Notes: generated by a model from the sequence alone, not told the origin. Counted from the stretch's first letter, positions 1-12,048 are shown. The stretch: 62,500 bases of DNA from Tubiluchus corallicola (GCA_030141605.1 JAQGDQ010000266.1:1-62500), one strand, 5' to 3'. Numbers and translations: made by a program.

Positions 1-485
<485 letters not shown>

Positions 486-639
486 AATAATAATAATCTG
501 ATATTAATATTATGTTAGCAATAACTATAATTTATACAATAACACAATAATTATGAGTCGTAACATAAGACACAGCAGTGTTGTTCCGAACCGACACCAA
601 TTCTTCATTTTCCTCGAAACCAATACCGAACCACCAATC

Positions 640-1660
640 CCGCGTTTTGAAAACTGATATCGATTAACTGATCATTGATTATTGATTATAGATCAGCAAT
701 AAATGCGAATTATTAACACTTGTGCTCAAAATAGGAAAATTGCAAGTATCTTTCAAAACTGGAGATGTTTAAACCTGATGATGGAAGCTCGAATAGCTTC
801 TTATAATATCAATTAATTACGCAACATGAGACTTTTGCAGTTTGTATTAAAATGTGTTAGCATGACGTCAGTGTTATTCAAAACATGAACAGATCAATCC
901 GAAACAATACCGATTTTTTATCTTCCTCGAAGCCGATACCGATTTTTTATCTTCCTCGAAGCCGATACCGATTTTTTTATCTTCCTCGAAGCCGATACCG
1001 ATTTTTTTATCTTCCTCGAAGCCGATACCGATTTTTTTATCTTCCTCGAAGCCAATACCGACTTTTTTATCTTCCTCGAAGCCGATACCGATTTTTTTAT
1101 TTTCCTCGAAGCCGATACCGATTCTTTATCTTCCTCAAAGCCGATACCAATTTTTTTATCTTCCTCGAAGCCGATACCGATTTTTTTATTTTCCTCGAAG
1201 CCGATACCGATTTTTTTATTTTCCTCGAAGCCGATACCGATTTTTTTATTTTCCTCGAAGCCGATACCGAACCGATACCAGGCCTACATTTTCCGCAAAA
1301 ATCGGCAACCGATCATTTACTTCATTCATTTCTGTTTATTCACACTCATTACTAAAATACAGTCTACAATAAAAACGATATAATATAAAACACGTTGGCA
1401 AAAAACATACAAATAAAATATTTACAAGAGTGTGGTAAAGACACAAAGAGATTAACTGATTACATGTGTCTATTGTGTACAAGGAAGTTAACTTTATATA
1501 AGCGGCTTTTTAAACAACTTATAATTTTGTACAGTTACGAGGGGTGCACCATCAACATATGCAGGCAATGAGTTCCAAGTCGGTACTACTCGATTTGAGA
1601 AAAATTGACCAAATCATACCTTAGCTGTTCGATTGGGAACCGATCTATCGGAACAACACT
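640..1660. repeat. Dispersed repeat F, copy 1 (with expanded minisatellite)
   Basis: Segments here match 50330-50590 in order: a gatcattgattattg stretch, an aattacgcaa stretch, a gacgtcagtgtt stretch, Cys-free CCGAtaCCGA-type units, and an atctatcgga end. The mate is short and has only one or two of the internal units, whereas this copy holds about a dozen. The family is unidentified; no transposase ORF or clear terminal inverted repeats were seen. Confidence 0.6.
905..1275. repeat. 31-bp minisatellite (GAAGCCGATACCGATTTTTT type)
   Basis: About twelve tandem copies of a 30-31 bp unit with core gaagccgataccgat, a T-run of 5-8, then atcttcctc or attttcctc. T-run length varies between copies, which shifts the reading frame. 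The open frame at 885-1355 is therefore a by-product and not a protein gene. Confidence 0.92.
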
Positions 1661-2058
1661 GATACCTAATAATGATTGAAAAAGAAGAGATGAATATGTA
1701 CGATGTTGTGCAATGGTGAAAAAGGGCTACAATGACCACACTGATAATAATAATTTTGTTTACAACAATGATTATGATGATTGTGTTAATAAAAGACAAT
1801 GAGAATGAGGAGATTAAGAAAAAATAAAAACAACTGCAATCACGATGATGATGATGATGATGATAATGATGACGGTGATGATGACGGTCGTGGTGGTGTT
1901 CGTGGTGTTCGTGGCGGTGCTAAAAATAAACCTGATCATCGCAATTGTCCGTAATTATGTACGTTTAATTAACAGATATCAGTGACGGTCAAAATACTTT
2001 TCCATGATTAGTAACACGGTGTAACTTATAATACATGTAAAGCTTGAGCTCAATGCTG
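1340..2058. other. Intergenic, short GAT microsatellite only
   Basis: No supported gene. A short imperfect GAT run with GTG-rich continuation sits near 1843-1920. The 3' edge abuts the target duplication of the hAT element at 2059. Confidence 0.6.
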
Positions 2059-2066
2059 CTTTCAGG

Positions 2067-2978
2067 CAATGGCGGCTCGTGTACAAATGGTACATATCGC
2101 AAAAATGGCATTTGATGCCAAATAACTTTAAAGAGAGGGAGGAAGGGAGAGAGCCTGGCCTGATCGTGCACTGTTAATACTAATTTTATGTATAATTTAT
2201 TACAGTCAGTAATACTGCATTACGCTTAAACCTTAGGGGGGATTGATTGACTTGCTTTTAGCTGTATTAATTGTGCTGTGAAACAAACTAGTCAAAGAAT
2301 AATCATTAGAGAAACATAACGATTTGTATAAAATGTGGCCACACAAAAATCCAAATTTAACCGTTAAACTTTACATTTAAAATTAACTTACAAATCATAA
2401 CAAAAATAGTCACATAATCCACTGCACTTTAAATCAATAATTTCACATATGGGCCTACATATTTAACAAGAAAAAATTGGGGATCACCCTTTGTGGTACC
2501 TGCTGATAGATGGTCACCGATCAGCGGTGACACTTCCTGTTTATAGGCAAGGTTAACTAGGTGAGGGAAGTACAATTTACTTCACCTGTCTGAGAAAACA
2601 CGCCGTACGCTAGCGTCTGCTGCTAGGTAGAAAGGTACTGTCTCTATCACAGTAACGATTACCACGTGCTTACCGTGTGCAGTCGTATTCTTGATGTGAT
2701 AAAGTGTAAACTTAGCGTGTGTGCTTAAAACATAAATTATTAAATAATGGACGCCTTGCATCCCCAAGAAATAAGTTCTGTGACTGTAAGTGAACTACAA
2801 CAGCTTAATTTTTCACATTTGTCTCTCCATGAGAAAGTTGCAGTTAAGAAAAGAGTAACTGCAAATATAACTGCAACATTAAAATTACATGTGTTTGTTA
2901 CGTTTTACACAGCACTAAAACAACGTCTAAAATTTTCTGAAGCAGCACCTCACTAATTTTAGCCACGAGCCGCCAGTG
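2067..2978 (+). mobile_element. hAT-superfamily deletion derivative
   Basis: The left end reads CAATGGCGGCTCGTG and the right end is the reverse complement of CACTGGCGGCTCGTG, the end style common in animal hAT transposons. The element is flanked by a perfect 8-bp direct repeat, CTTTCAGG, at 2059-2066 and 2979-2986; hAT elements make 8-bp target duplications. At 912 bp it is far too short for a full transposase. It keeps a 69-codon frame at its right end, so it is best read as an internally deleted, non-autonomous copy. Confidence 0.88.
2747..2956 (+). pseudogene. hAT-like transposase N-terminal remnant
   Basis: A 69-residue frame starts at an ATG in good context and stops 22 bp before the outer end of the hAT element. 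Its LSLHEKVAVKKR stretch resembles the N-terminal segment that precedes the TTF-type zinc finger in ZMYM1-like hAT proteins. That resemblance is from memory of the family and is weak over so short a length. There is no zinc finger, catalytic core or hAT dimerisation region. Its place inside an hAT element with intact ends is the stronger argument. Confidence 0.4.
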
Positions 2979-3022
2979 CTTTCAGGCTACGTGATTATAA
3001 CAGTTTCAAATGCTTTCGCTGA

Positions 3023-3320
3023 CTCACCCTACAGGGTGCGCCACTCACTAACCAAAAACGTATTTTTAATCTTATTGACAAGATACAGTAATTTAAAATT
3101 TTACTTAATTAGCAACATGTATGCTACGAATGCTCTGATTATTTTTTCAAACTTTGCTTAATGTTATCAAAACTTGTTTCAAACGACCTACCATTAAAAT
3201 GGCTGCGTCTAACGGTCATCGCGGGAGTTTAAATTTACACGTTTTATACAGCGTGACTGCCGACGCAAGCCCTGCATACGAAAAGGTAGTACGTAAGTGG
3301 TATAAAATTTCGAGACGAAT
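3023..3320. repeat. Dispersed repeat A, copy 1
   Basis: Begins near cagggtgcgccactcacta and matches the reverse complement of 47700-47945 closely (aatgctctgattat, aacttgtttcaaa, tctaacggtcatc stretches). It also matches 40545-40720 in the same orientation, including a tataaaat stretch near the end. The cagggtg end could be a transposon terminus, but no partner end was found. Confidence 0.65.
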
Positions 3321-3338
3321 TTTTTAAGCTTTATGTAA

Positions 3339-3656
3339 GTGGAGGGTTTTCTTGACATTTACAATTATTTACGTTCCGTTTATGCTTACAGTGTTCAATG
3401 TGCAATACAGTGTTCAAATCAGAAAAATCCACCATGTAATGGCGTAAAAGTCAAGAAGAACGAAAAAGGAGGATATTTGTGTGAGAAATATCTGGCTGAA
3501 ATAACTGCAATCGATGACAACAAAATGGAGACAAATTCTGCAGCAGATGATGCCAATGGTGGTCATGATGGTGGTCATGGTGGTGGTGATGACAATGGTA
3601 GAAATGATAGCGTCGATCCTCTCTACTTCATTAACTACCAGGTTTACGAATTTTAG
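3339..3656 (+). CDS. Unrecognised small Cys-containing ORF, possibly a last exon
   Basis: An open frame with a plausible splice acceptor at tatgcttacag (ends 3390). It is followed by residues with four cysteines spaced C-x3-C-x7-C and a later C before a lysine/glutamate segment, then a Gly/Asp/His-rich tail and a stop at 3656. The Cys pattern is loosely like small apple/PAN-type extracellular modules, but the match is too weak to name. The Gly-rich tail comes from a GGT-rich microsatellite-like tract at 3556-3600. No neighbouring exon could be linked to it. It may be an orphan exon or chance. Confidence 0.25.
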   Translation: MEGFLDIYNYLRSVYAYSVQCAIQCSNQKNPPCNGVKVKKNEKGGYLCEKYLAEITAIDDNKMETNSAADDANGGHDGGHGGGDDNGRNDSVDPLYFINYQVYEF

Positions 3657-3889
3657 AAAATTATTGTTATTCAGCAGCTTATTCTTAAAACGTAATTTGC
3701 ATTGTAATTGAGTAAAACAAGGACTAAAGAGCTCCTGGCGTCATCTAACGAGTAAAACGCGAACTTTCTTCAAGTAAAACAATTGGTTAAAATCTATTTA
3801 TTCTTGTGGTTAAAGCTGTTTGCTGATTATTGTTGTTTTTGCGTGGCGTGTGAGGGAGCCACGATGGGCATGGCAAACTATCAAGACTT

Positions 3890-4320
3890 TATTTAATAAA
3901 CTACACATTTATTAAACAACAAACACAACACGGTAAATATAAGAGGATAGTAATGCCAGCCCTCCGTCTTCAAGTCAGTTCCTAATCTCCCTCGAGGTGC
4001 GGGGCTCAAAACACTTTTGTCTAACTACCTAATGCAGCGTGAGCTTCTGCACATAAGGATTACATCATCAATCTTTACTTCTGAGTCAGCCGGTCAAACA
4101 TCAGCTGGTCACGTGATGCCACGCCTAACTAGGCTTCTAGTCAGTTCCTAATCTCCCCGAGGTGCGGGCCTCAAAACACTTTTGTCTAACTACCTAATGC
4201 AGCGTGAGCTTCTGCACATAAGGATTACATCATCAATCTTTACTTCTGAGTCAGCTGGTCGAACATCAGCTGGTCACGTGATGCCACACCTAACTAGGCT
4301 TCTAGCCACAGCGATAGTTT
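3890..4320. repeat. LTR-like repeat with 166-bp tandem duplication
   Basis: Two near-identical units, 3975-4140 and 4141-4305, each run from tcagttcctaatctcc to aactaggcttctag. The preceding atttattaaacaa...agtaatgcc segment resembles 62168-62215, and both regions carry a later tcacgtgatgcca/cacgtgacacca stretch. They are probably two members of one repeat family, perhaps LTR-derived. Confidence 0.6.
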
Positions 4321-4689
4321 AATCTTGCATCGTCAATCATTTAATCTTGAATTATTAATTTAATAATTTAATCACCAATTTAATCAAAATCACTATTTAA
4401 CACAGCTTTCCTTTACTAATTGTAGTGAAGAAAGTTTTTAACAATTTAGAAGTTTTAGTTAAAACAGGAATATAACAACTATCGTCGTCAGATGTGTTCC
4501 CTAAAACAGAATATTGTTATGAATTTATATTTAAAGTCAAACTAAACCTTCAATATAATATAAGCGTTTACAATCTAAAGCCCTGCTCTCCTTACAAATA
4601 TTCCATTTATTTTATTAAAAACTTACCATAAAATTTGCTCTTTTGATTTTTTATCACTTCCCTGTTAGCCGTATTAGATCTGAAGCTGC

Positions 4690-5060
4690 GCCATTTTTTT
4701 ACGTTGAGCGAGAAGAATGACGTAATTGTTACATGACGTAATTGTTGAAGTATTTCTTTACGCGTGAATATAGCATCTAACTTTCAGTTGCGCTTCATCA
4801 TTCATGGCTTTAAATGACAAGAAAAGGGGCACCTGGAGAAGGTGTCAGAAAACTCGCCTTAAAAATTTTACTAGTTTACAGCAATTTTACGCGCATGTCG
4901 TACTCGCGTTGAAAGGAATTTTCGTTTGTTTTCATCTTAAAGCTCCCGCAACACTGTTCCGACGGCGCCATTACATGACGTCACTATGCCATGTAAATCA
5001 GGGGAAGAAAGGGCAATGTTAAATTATGTTCCAAAAAACTTTCCGTGCAAAACTTTCCAT
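4690..5060. repeat. Dispersed repeat B, copy 1
   Basis: The segment ggcgccattacatgacgtca, with its flank running to a caaaaaactttccgtgcaaa stretch, matches the reverse complement of 48045-48165. The 72-codon frame at 4804-5022 lies in this repeat and has no other support. Confidence 0.55.
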
Positions 5061-5463
5061 TAATAAACTGGGTTTGCTCCCGTCATAAATGAACCTATAA
5101 AAATCAGATGAAGGAGCTTAATTTATTGGACAAATATTGACCACAAGATATTAACAAATTGCTAATTATAGTTCACAAAGTCTTGGTGTTTTCATTTTTA
5201 ATAATTATTATTCGTTAAACTTTATTTTAAATCCTATGAAAATCAAGTGAATTTGAAGTAATTATATGCAACAAATGATACATTGCAAATTACTTTGCAA
5301 AAGTAAACAAAAAACTTGAAATTGCAGCAACACAGTTTCAAAACAAAATTTTTTGCAAAACAAAACAAAACAAGGTTGTTACCCTTAAACATTGCGTCAT
5401 TTTAATTGTGATTTTATTGTCGTTTTTGATAGTCATTACTCAAAGTGCTGCTAATAACAAAAG

Positions 5464-5465
<2 letters not shown>

Positions 5466-5501
<36 letters not shown>

Positions 5502-5577
5502 AGAGAGAGAGAGAATGAGAGAGAGAGAGAGAGAGAGAGAATGAGACAGAGAGAGAGAGAGAAAGAGACAGAGACAG

Positions 5578-5642
<65 letters not shown>

Positions 5643-5655
5643 TGAGAGAACAAGA
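5466..5655. repeat. (GA)n microsatellite
   Basis: About 190 bp of GA dinucleotides with scattered AAT, ACA and AAA interruptions. Arg/Glu-rich and Ser/Leu-rich frames on the two strands are artefacts. Confidence 0.97.
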
Positions 5656-6043
5656 GAGAGGTGGTAAGGTAACCGAGATTTTTTTTATTAAAAATCTTTG
5701 TACGAAATGTTTTTCTGTGAAAAAAGTTTTCTAGGAAAAACATTTTCTGGGGAAAAAGCTTTCTGCTAAAAAAAATTCGGCAAGCACTTTTCCTGGAAAA
5801 CAGACCTAAGTCCTGTTCCGCTATGCCCCAATTTTGGAATTTTAAAAAAGCTTACAGTATTTTACAGTCAAAGGTGTGATAGTGTTTCACGTATTGGCCA
5901 GGAATGGTATTTACGTGATCAGGCAACTGTGTAGCAAACAGAGGCATTTTTCCATAAATTTTCCTTTATGCCCCACCTTATCCAACTTTAAGGCAATATT
6001 CTTTTCAAATAAGCTTATTTCAATTCCAGTTTCGTTTTTACAG

Positions 6044-6083
6044 AACGTTCTGGATTTTCATCTGAAAGACCCACATGATCAAG
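6044..6083 (+). CDS. EGF/pentraxin gene: small leader exon
   Basis: A 40-nt candidate exon between a strong acceptor (ttcgtttttacag) and a consensus donor (CAAG/gtgagt). It reads 13 codons ending in DPHDQ in phase 0 and leaves phase 1, exactly what the next EGF exon needs to form its first Asp. A diverged copy of this exon and its downstream intron lies at 12225-12400, where the donor is destroyed (aacgtgatt), so the exon belonged to the duplicated unit. No signal-peptide exon or start codon was identified upstream, so the true 5' end of the gene is unknown. Confidence 0.5.
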
Positions 6084-6589
6084 GTGAGTGAACAGCAGTC
6101 AGTCTAGGATCTCATACGATATCAACAGGATAGAAATTATTAATAAAATTTATCATTTTTACATCATTTTTATGTAATTCCACCAATGATTGGATTACTT
6201 TAACATAATAAATTGCTCGATTTTGGTAACTAACTATCTTTCATATTAAATCTGTTAATCTTGTTATTAAATGAACTTTGTATTAATTAGTAATGTACTG
6301 TAATGCATATCACTACATTTATTTTAGTGATCATTTTAGCACTGTTAAGAAAATGCTACCAAATACCAGATAGTTTTGGTTAAGTAAAATGTCCTATTAT
6401 AGTCAAACTACTTAGGACATAAAGTCCTATAAACAAGCAACTACCATGTGATCATAATCTTTGATTACGCTTATAATGGTTCTTTGATGTAAGAAAGTGT
6501 GTTCACTTTTACTTTAGCACAGTTATCTTTTTACTCCTGTGATAATATATACACAAATCAATGTATACTCCAATGTTACTGGTTTTCAG

Positions 6590-6715
6590 ACGTAGATGAA
6601 TGTACAGCCAATGTTCATAACTGTGATGCAAAACATGGCATTTGTCAAAACACTGAAGGCAGCTTTATGTGTGAATGTGACAATGGTTTTTCAGGAAATG
6701 GGACTGTGTGCTCTG
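6590..6715 (+). CDS. EGF exon 1 (calcium-binding EGF-like)
   Basis: A 126-nt phase 1-1 exon encoding one complete EGF module. It has DVDEC at the start, six cysteines, and the CQNTEGSFMCEC stretch that carries the usual Asn/Asp hydroxylation and calcium-binding residues, then GFSGNGTVC. The acceptor is ggttttcag and the donor CTCTG/gtaaaa. The upstream intron matches the one before EGF exon 9 (11050-11311), so these two are a duplicate pair. This is the first repeat of the array. Confidence 0.85.
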
Positions 6716-7142
6716 GTAAAACATACATAACTGTCAATAGTAAATATTTTGCACAAGTTTTGCTCTCTCAATTTTGAATTGTAAAATGTACAGCAAAAGT
6801 ATGCTGAATCGACTAGTAAGTTATAATTGTGACTTGAAGATTATTAATTAAAATGATAATTTCTGTGGAATGCACGTTGTAAAAAATGTTTGTTGTCTGC
6901 TGCAACCAAATTTACTGCCATGAAGATCAATTATCTGAACAAACTTCGTGCTTTTTGTTGAACAGATAGATACAATACATATTGTTTGTTAACCATAAGT
7001 GCATGTAACGTTGTGGCCTGTAGCCTTCACAAATGCCAAATCACGTCTGTGTAACCTACAACAATGTATGTGTGAATGTGGGCAGCATAATCTTATGATA
7101 CATTCTAAATTATAATTGACGACATTCAATTTTTATAAACAG

Positions 7143-7280
7143 ATGCAGATGAATGTACTGTTGGTACTCATAACTGTGATGCAAAACATGGCATTTGTCA
7201 GAACACTGATGGCAGCTTTATGTGTGAATGTGACTCAGGTTATTCTGGAAATGGGACTGTATGCTTGGTAACAGCCTCAG
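7143..7280 (+). CDS. EGF exon 2 (calcium-binding EGF-like, extended)
   Basis: A 138-nt phase 1-1 exon after tttataaacag, with DADEC at the start, [10 protein letters not shown], and [12 protein letters not shown]. It carries four extra codons (LVTAS region) before a donor at GCCTCAG/gtatgt. The only other exon of this type is EGF exon 11, which has a similar extension ending in an Ala-Ser run. This hints that exons 2 and 11 once closed their own EGF blocks. Confidence 0.82.
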
Positions 7281-7773
7281 GTATGTCTTGCAAAATTACC
7301 TAATACCAATTTTTAAAGCTATATTACGAACATTTTAATCGCTTTTAACAGTGCCTGTTATGAACTATCTTTAAAAATTCTCTCCAAAAACTGTGGTTTG
7401 AAGATTTATTATTACAGTTATAAGTTATTATTGCAGACACTTATAAGTTCTGTGCAACTCGCCCTGTAAAAAAGGTTTATTATTCGCTGCAATCAAATTT
7501 ATTTTTGTTTTTTATTTCATACAACTAATATGCCACCAAGATCATTTTATGAATAAGTCTTGTTTTTCAGCATACTTAGAAGGCATCATTTGCAACAATT
7601 TTTTACAAACCCATAATATTTTATTATTAACTGTAAGTGCATGTAAATGCTGTAACGCTACAAATGCTAATTCACTGTGTACAACCTAAAACAATGTAAC
7701 TGTGCATGTTGTCTTGTATAAGCTCTTGACAAAGCTTGGATAGAAATTGACAACACTCAATTTTTGTAAATAG

Positions 7774-7899
7774 ACGTAGATGAATGTGCTCTTGGCACTC
7801 ATAACTGTGATGCAAATCAAGGCATTTGTCAGAACACCAATGGCAGCTTTATGTGTGAATGCAGCCAGGGTTATACTGGAGATGGAACTGTGTGCTCTG
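7774..7899 (+). CDS. EGF exon 3 (calcium-binding EGF-like)
   Basis: A 126-nt phase 1-1 exon with [27 protein letters not shown], then GYTGDGTVC. The acceptor is ttgtaaatag and the donor CTCTG/gtaggg. The following intron (from 7900) is nearly identical to the one after exon 7 (from 10323) for over 150 bp, which marks a recent block duplication. Confidence 0.85.
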
Positions 7900-8406
7900 G
7901 TAGGGCATAACATTCTCAATAGCATACATTTACTCAATTTTCTCCTGCTTAGTTTGAAATGTAAATTGTACAAGGAAAATATGTTAATTTGACTAGCAGG
8001 GCATATATAACTATATATATAAGTGGCCTGAAGATTTATTATTACAATTATAATGTTTGTGCAATGCACTCTCTAAAGGAAACTTGTTATTTGCTGCAAC
8101 CAAATCTATTATTTGTTTTTTTATTTTAAAACAACTAATCTGTCATCAAGATCAATTATCTGAAGAAAATCCAAATTAGCAACCACATTTAGAAGTCATA
8201 ATTTGCTATTCCAACAATTTCTTGTTAAACAACTAGATACATGCTAGTTTATTGCTAAAGAAAAGTGCATGCGATACTATACACCATGACAAATGCCAAG
8301 TCACGACTATGTAACCCATACAACGTGTATCAATGCATGTGGTCAGTATAATGTTATGATTCATTTTGCATAGAAATAATTGACAACTTTCAATTTTTAT
8401 AAACAG

Positions 8407-8532
8407 ATGTAGATGAATGTACTGTTGGCATTCATAACTGTGATGCAAATAATGGTACTTGTCAAAACACTGATGGCAGTTTTATGTGTGAATGCGACAA
8501 TGGTTATTCAGGAAATGGGACTGTGTGCTCTG
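8407..8532 (+). CDS. EGF exon 4 (calcium-binding EGF-like)
   Basis: A 126-nt phase 1-1 exon with [27 protein letters not shown] and GYSGNGTVC. The acceptor is ttataaacag and the donor CTCTG/gtaaga. Its downstream intron belongs to the same class as those after exons 1 and 6 (tcaatagtaaatattttgc stretch). Confidence 0.85.
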
Positions 8533-8992
8533 GTAAGATATATAAAATTGTCAATAGTAAATATTTTGCTCAAGTTTTGCTCTGTCCATTTTGAATTGTA
8601 AAATGTACAGCAAAAGTATGCTGAATTAACTAGCAAGTTATAATTGCAACTTGAACATTATTAGTTAAAGTGATAATTTCTGTGCAATACACACTGTAAG
8701 AAATGTTTATTGTCTGCTGCAACGAAATTTAGTGTCATGAAGATCAATTATCTGAACAAAATTCTTACTTGCAGCACACCTAGAAGTCGTAATTTGCTAT
8801 TCGAACGCTTCTTTTTGAACAGATAAATACTGTCTATGTTTGTTATTAACCATAAGTGCATGTGATGCTGCAACCTTCACAAGTGCCATATCACGAGTGT
8901 ATAACCTACGACAATGTATCTGTGCATGTGGTCCGTATAATCTTATGATACATTTTGGATAGAAACTAACAGCTTTTAATTTTTATAAACAG

Positions 8993-9118
8993 ACATAGAT
9001 GAATGCGTTGATGGTACTCATAACTGTGATGCAAAACATGGCATTTGTCAGAACACTGATGGCAGTTTTATGTGTGAATGCAGCCAGGGTTATGCTGGAG
9101 ATGGAACTGTGTGCTCTG
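8993..9118 (+). CDS. EGF exon 5 (calcium-binding EGF-like)
   Basis: A 126-nt phase 1-1 exon with [27 protein letters not shown] and GYAGDGTVC. The acceptor is ttataaacag and the donor CTCTG/gtagga. All six cysteines and the calcium-site residues are present. Confidence 0.85.
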
Positions 9119-9609
9119 GTAGGACAAATCAGATTGGCAATAATCAGTAGTTACTCAATATTGCTCTGTCTAGATTAAAGTATAAAATGTACAGTGAAAA
9201 TATGTTGATATGTCTTGCAGGTTATAATTATGGCTTGACGATTAATTATTACTACTATAATTTCTCTGCAATGCGTGCTGTTTTTAAGCTTCGTTATTTA
9301 CTGTAACCAAATATATTATTTTATATTTTAAACAACTATTCAGTCACCAATACCAATTACACGAAGAAAATCCAAATTAGCAGCCACATTTAGAAGTCAT
9401 AATTTGCTATTCCAACGCTTTTTGTTGAACGGAGAGATATAATACATGTTTTTTGTTAACCATAAGTGCATGTAACGTTGTGGCCTGTGGCCTTCACAAA
9501 TGCCAAATCACGTGTGTGTAACCTACAACAATGTATGCGTGCATGTGGTCAGCATAATCTTATGATACATTTTAAATTGAAATTAACAACATTCAATTTT
9601 TATAAACAG

Positions 9610-9735
9610 ATGCAGATGAATGTACTGTTGGCATTCATAACTGTGATGCAAAACATGGCATTTGTCAAAACACTGATGGCAGCTTTTCGTGTGAATGCGA
9701 CAATGGTTATGCTGGAGATGGAACTGTGTGCTCTG
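9610..9735 (+). CDS. EGF exon 6 (calcium-binding EGF-like)
   Basis: A 126-nt phase 1-1 exon with [27 protein letters not shown] and GYAGDGTVC. It is the only repeat with Ser in place of Met in the GSFMCEC stretch. The acceptor is ttataaacag and the donor CTCTG/gtaaga. The downstream intron is almost the same as that after exon 4. Confidence 0.85.
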
Positions 9736-10196
9736 GTAAGATATATAAAATTGTCAATAGTAAATATTTTGCTCAAGTTTTGCTCTGTCCATTCTGAATT
9801 GTAAAATGTACAGCAAAAGTATGCTGAATTAACTAGCAAGTTATAATTGTAACTTGAAGATTATTAATTAAAGTGATAATTTGTGTGCAATACACACTGT
9901 AAGAAATGTTTGTTGTCTGCTGCAACCAAATTTACTGTCATGAAGATCAATTATCTGAAGAAAATCCAAATTAGCAACCACATTTAGAAGTCATAATTTG
10001 CTATTCTAACGCTTTTTGTTGAACAGATAGATACAATACATATTTTTTGTTAACCATAAGTACATGTAACGCTGTGGCCTTCACAAATGCCAATTCACGT
10101 CTGTGTAACCTACAGCAATGTAAGTGTGCATGTGGTCAGTGTAATCTTGTGATACATTCTGAAATGAGACTGACAACATTTAATTTTTATAAACAG

Positions 10197-10322
10197 ATGT
10201 AGATGAATGTACTGATGGCACTCATAACTGTGATACAAAAGAAGGCAATTGTCAGAACACTGATGGCAGCTTTATGTGCGAATGTGGCCAGGGTTATACT
10301 GGAGATGGAACTGTGTGCTCTG
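10197..10322 (+). CDS. EGF exon 7 (calcium-binding EGF-like)
   Basis: A 126-nt phase 1-1 exon with [27 protein letters not shown] and GYTGDGTVC. The acceptor is ttataaacag and the donor CTCTG/gtaggg. It pairs with exon 3 by the sequence of its downstream intron. Confidence 0.85.
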
Positions 10323-10827
10323 GTAGGGCATAAAATTCTCAATAGTATACATTTACTCAATTTTCTCCTGCTTAGTTTGAAATGTAAATTGTACAAGGAA
10401 AATATGTTAATTTGACTAGCAGGGCATATATAACTATATATATAAGTGGCCTGAAGATTTATTATTAGAATTATAAAGTCTGTGCTATGCACTCCCTAAA
10501 AGAAGCTTGTTATTTGCTGCAACCAAATCTATTCTTTGCTTTTTATTTTAAAACAACTAAAATGTCAGCAAGACCAATTATCTGAAGAAAATCCAAATTT
10601 GCAACACACATAGAAGGCGCAATTTGCTATTCCAACAATTTCTTGTTAAACAACTAGATACATGCTAGTTTATTGCTAAAGAAAGTGCATGCGATACTAT
10701 ACGCCATGACAAATGCCAAGTCACGACTATATAGCCCATACAACGATGTATCAACGCATGTGGTCAGTATAATGTTATGATTCATTTTGCATAGAAATAA
10801 TTAACAACATTCAATTTTTATAAACAG

Positions 10828-10953
10828 ATGTAGATGAATGTACTGTTGGCACTCATAACTGTGATGCAAATAATGGTACTTGTCAAAACACAGAAGGCAG
10901 TTTTATGTGTGAATGCAACCAGGGTTATGCTGGAAATGGAACTGTGTGCTTTG
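10828..10953 (+). CDS. EGF exon 8 (calcium-binding EGF-like)
   Basis: A 126-nt phase 1-1 exon with DVDEC, HNCDANNGTC, CQNTEGSFMCEC and GYAGNGTVC. The acceptor is ttataaacag and the donor CTTTG/gtaaga. The following intron shares its first 150 bp or more with the intron after exon 10 (gccaatagtctatatttact stretch). Confidence 0.85.
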
Positions 10954-11311
10954 GTAAGACAAATAAAATTGCCAATAGTCTATATTTACTAAATTTTCCC
11001 CCTACTAGTTTGAGGTGTAAAATGTTTAGCAAAAATTATGTTGATTTGGCTGACAATCACATTAGTGCTGTTAAGACAGTGCTGCTAAATACTGGATAAT
11101 TTTAGTTAAGTAAAATGGCCTATTATAGTCATACTACGTAGGGCATCAAAGTTCTATGAACAACTACCACGTGATCATAATCTGTAATTATGTTTAAAAT
11201 GGCTTTTTGATGAAGACATAGTGTTTAGTTTTACTTTAACACAGCTAGCTTTTTACTCCTGTGATAATATATACACAAATCAATGTATACTCCAATGTTA
11301 CTGGTTTTCAG

Positions 11312-11437
11312 ATGTAGATGAATGTACAGCCAATGTTCATAACTGTGATGCAAATAATGGTACTTGTCAAAACACTGATGGCAGTTTTATGTGTGAATGC
11401 GACAATGGTTATTCAGGAAATGGGACTGTGTGCTCTG
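11312..11437 (+). CDS. EGF exon 9 (calcium-binding EGF-like)
   Basis: A 126-nt phase 1-1 exon with [27 protein letters not shown] and GYSGNGTVC. The acceptor is ggttttcag, shared only with exons 1 and 11, and the donor is CTCTG/gtaaga. The upstream 250 bp matches the upstream intron of exon 1. Confidence 0.85.
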
Positions 11438-11922
11438 GTAAGACATATAAAATTCCCAATAGTATATATTTTCCCGATTTTGGTCTGTCTAATTTGAGTT
11501 GTAAAATGTACAAGGAAAATATACTAATGTGACTAGCAGGTTACAAAGGTGGCTTGAAAATTTGTTATGACAATTATAATGTCCATGTAAAGCACTTTAT
11601 AAAGGAAACCTGCTATTTGCTGCAACAGAATCTATTTTTAGTTTTTTTATTTTAAAACAATTAATATGTCAGCAAGATCAATTATCTGAAGAAAATCCAA
11701 ATTTGCAACACACATAGAAGTCATGATTTGCTATTCCAACAGTTTTTTGTTAAACAGATAAATACTACTTTATTACTAAAGAAAGTGCATGCGATACGAT
11801 AGCTATTACCAATGCCAAATCACGTCTATATAACGTAAAACAATGTATCTGTGGCAGTGGTCAGTATAATCTTATGATTCATTTTGAATAGAAATAACTG
11901 ACAACATAATTTTTATAAACAG

Positions 11923-12048
11923 ATGTAGATGAATGTTATCTTGGTACTCATGACTGTGATGCAAATCATGGCACTTGTCAGGACACAGATGGCAGTTTTA
12001 TGTGTGCATGCAACCAGGGTTATGCTGGAGATGGAACTGTGTGCTTTG
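11923..12048 (+). CDS. EGF exon 10 (calcium-binding EGF-like)
   Basis: A 126-nt phase 1-1 exon with DVDEC, HDCDANHGTC, CQDTDGSFMCAC and GYAGDGTVC. Here the usual Asn of CQN is Asp, which is still compatible with the hydroxylation/calcium consensus. The acceptor is ttataaacag and the donor CTTTG/gtaaga. Confidence 0.84.

Noticed and set aside
885-1355. 156-codon repetitive ORF and a CRISPR-like look of the 31-bp repeats
   Set aside because: Units are directly abutting with no unique spacers, frames change with T-run length, and the genome is animal.
4804-5022. 72-codon ORF
   Set aside because: Inside dispersed repeat B and not open in the copy at 48045-48165.
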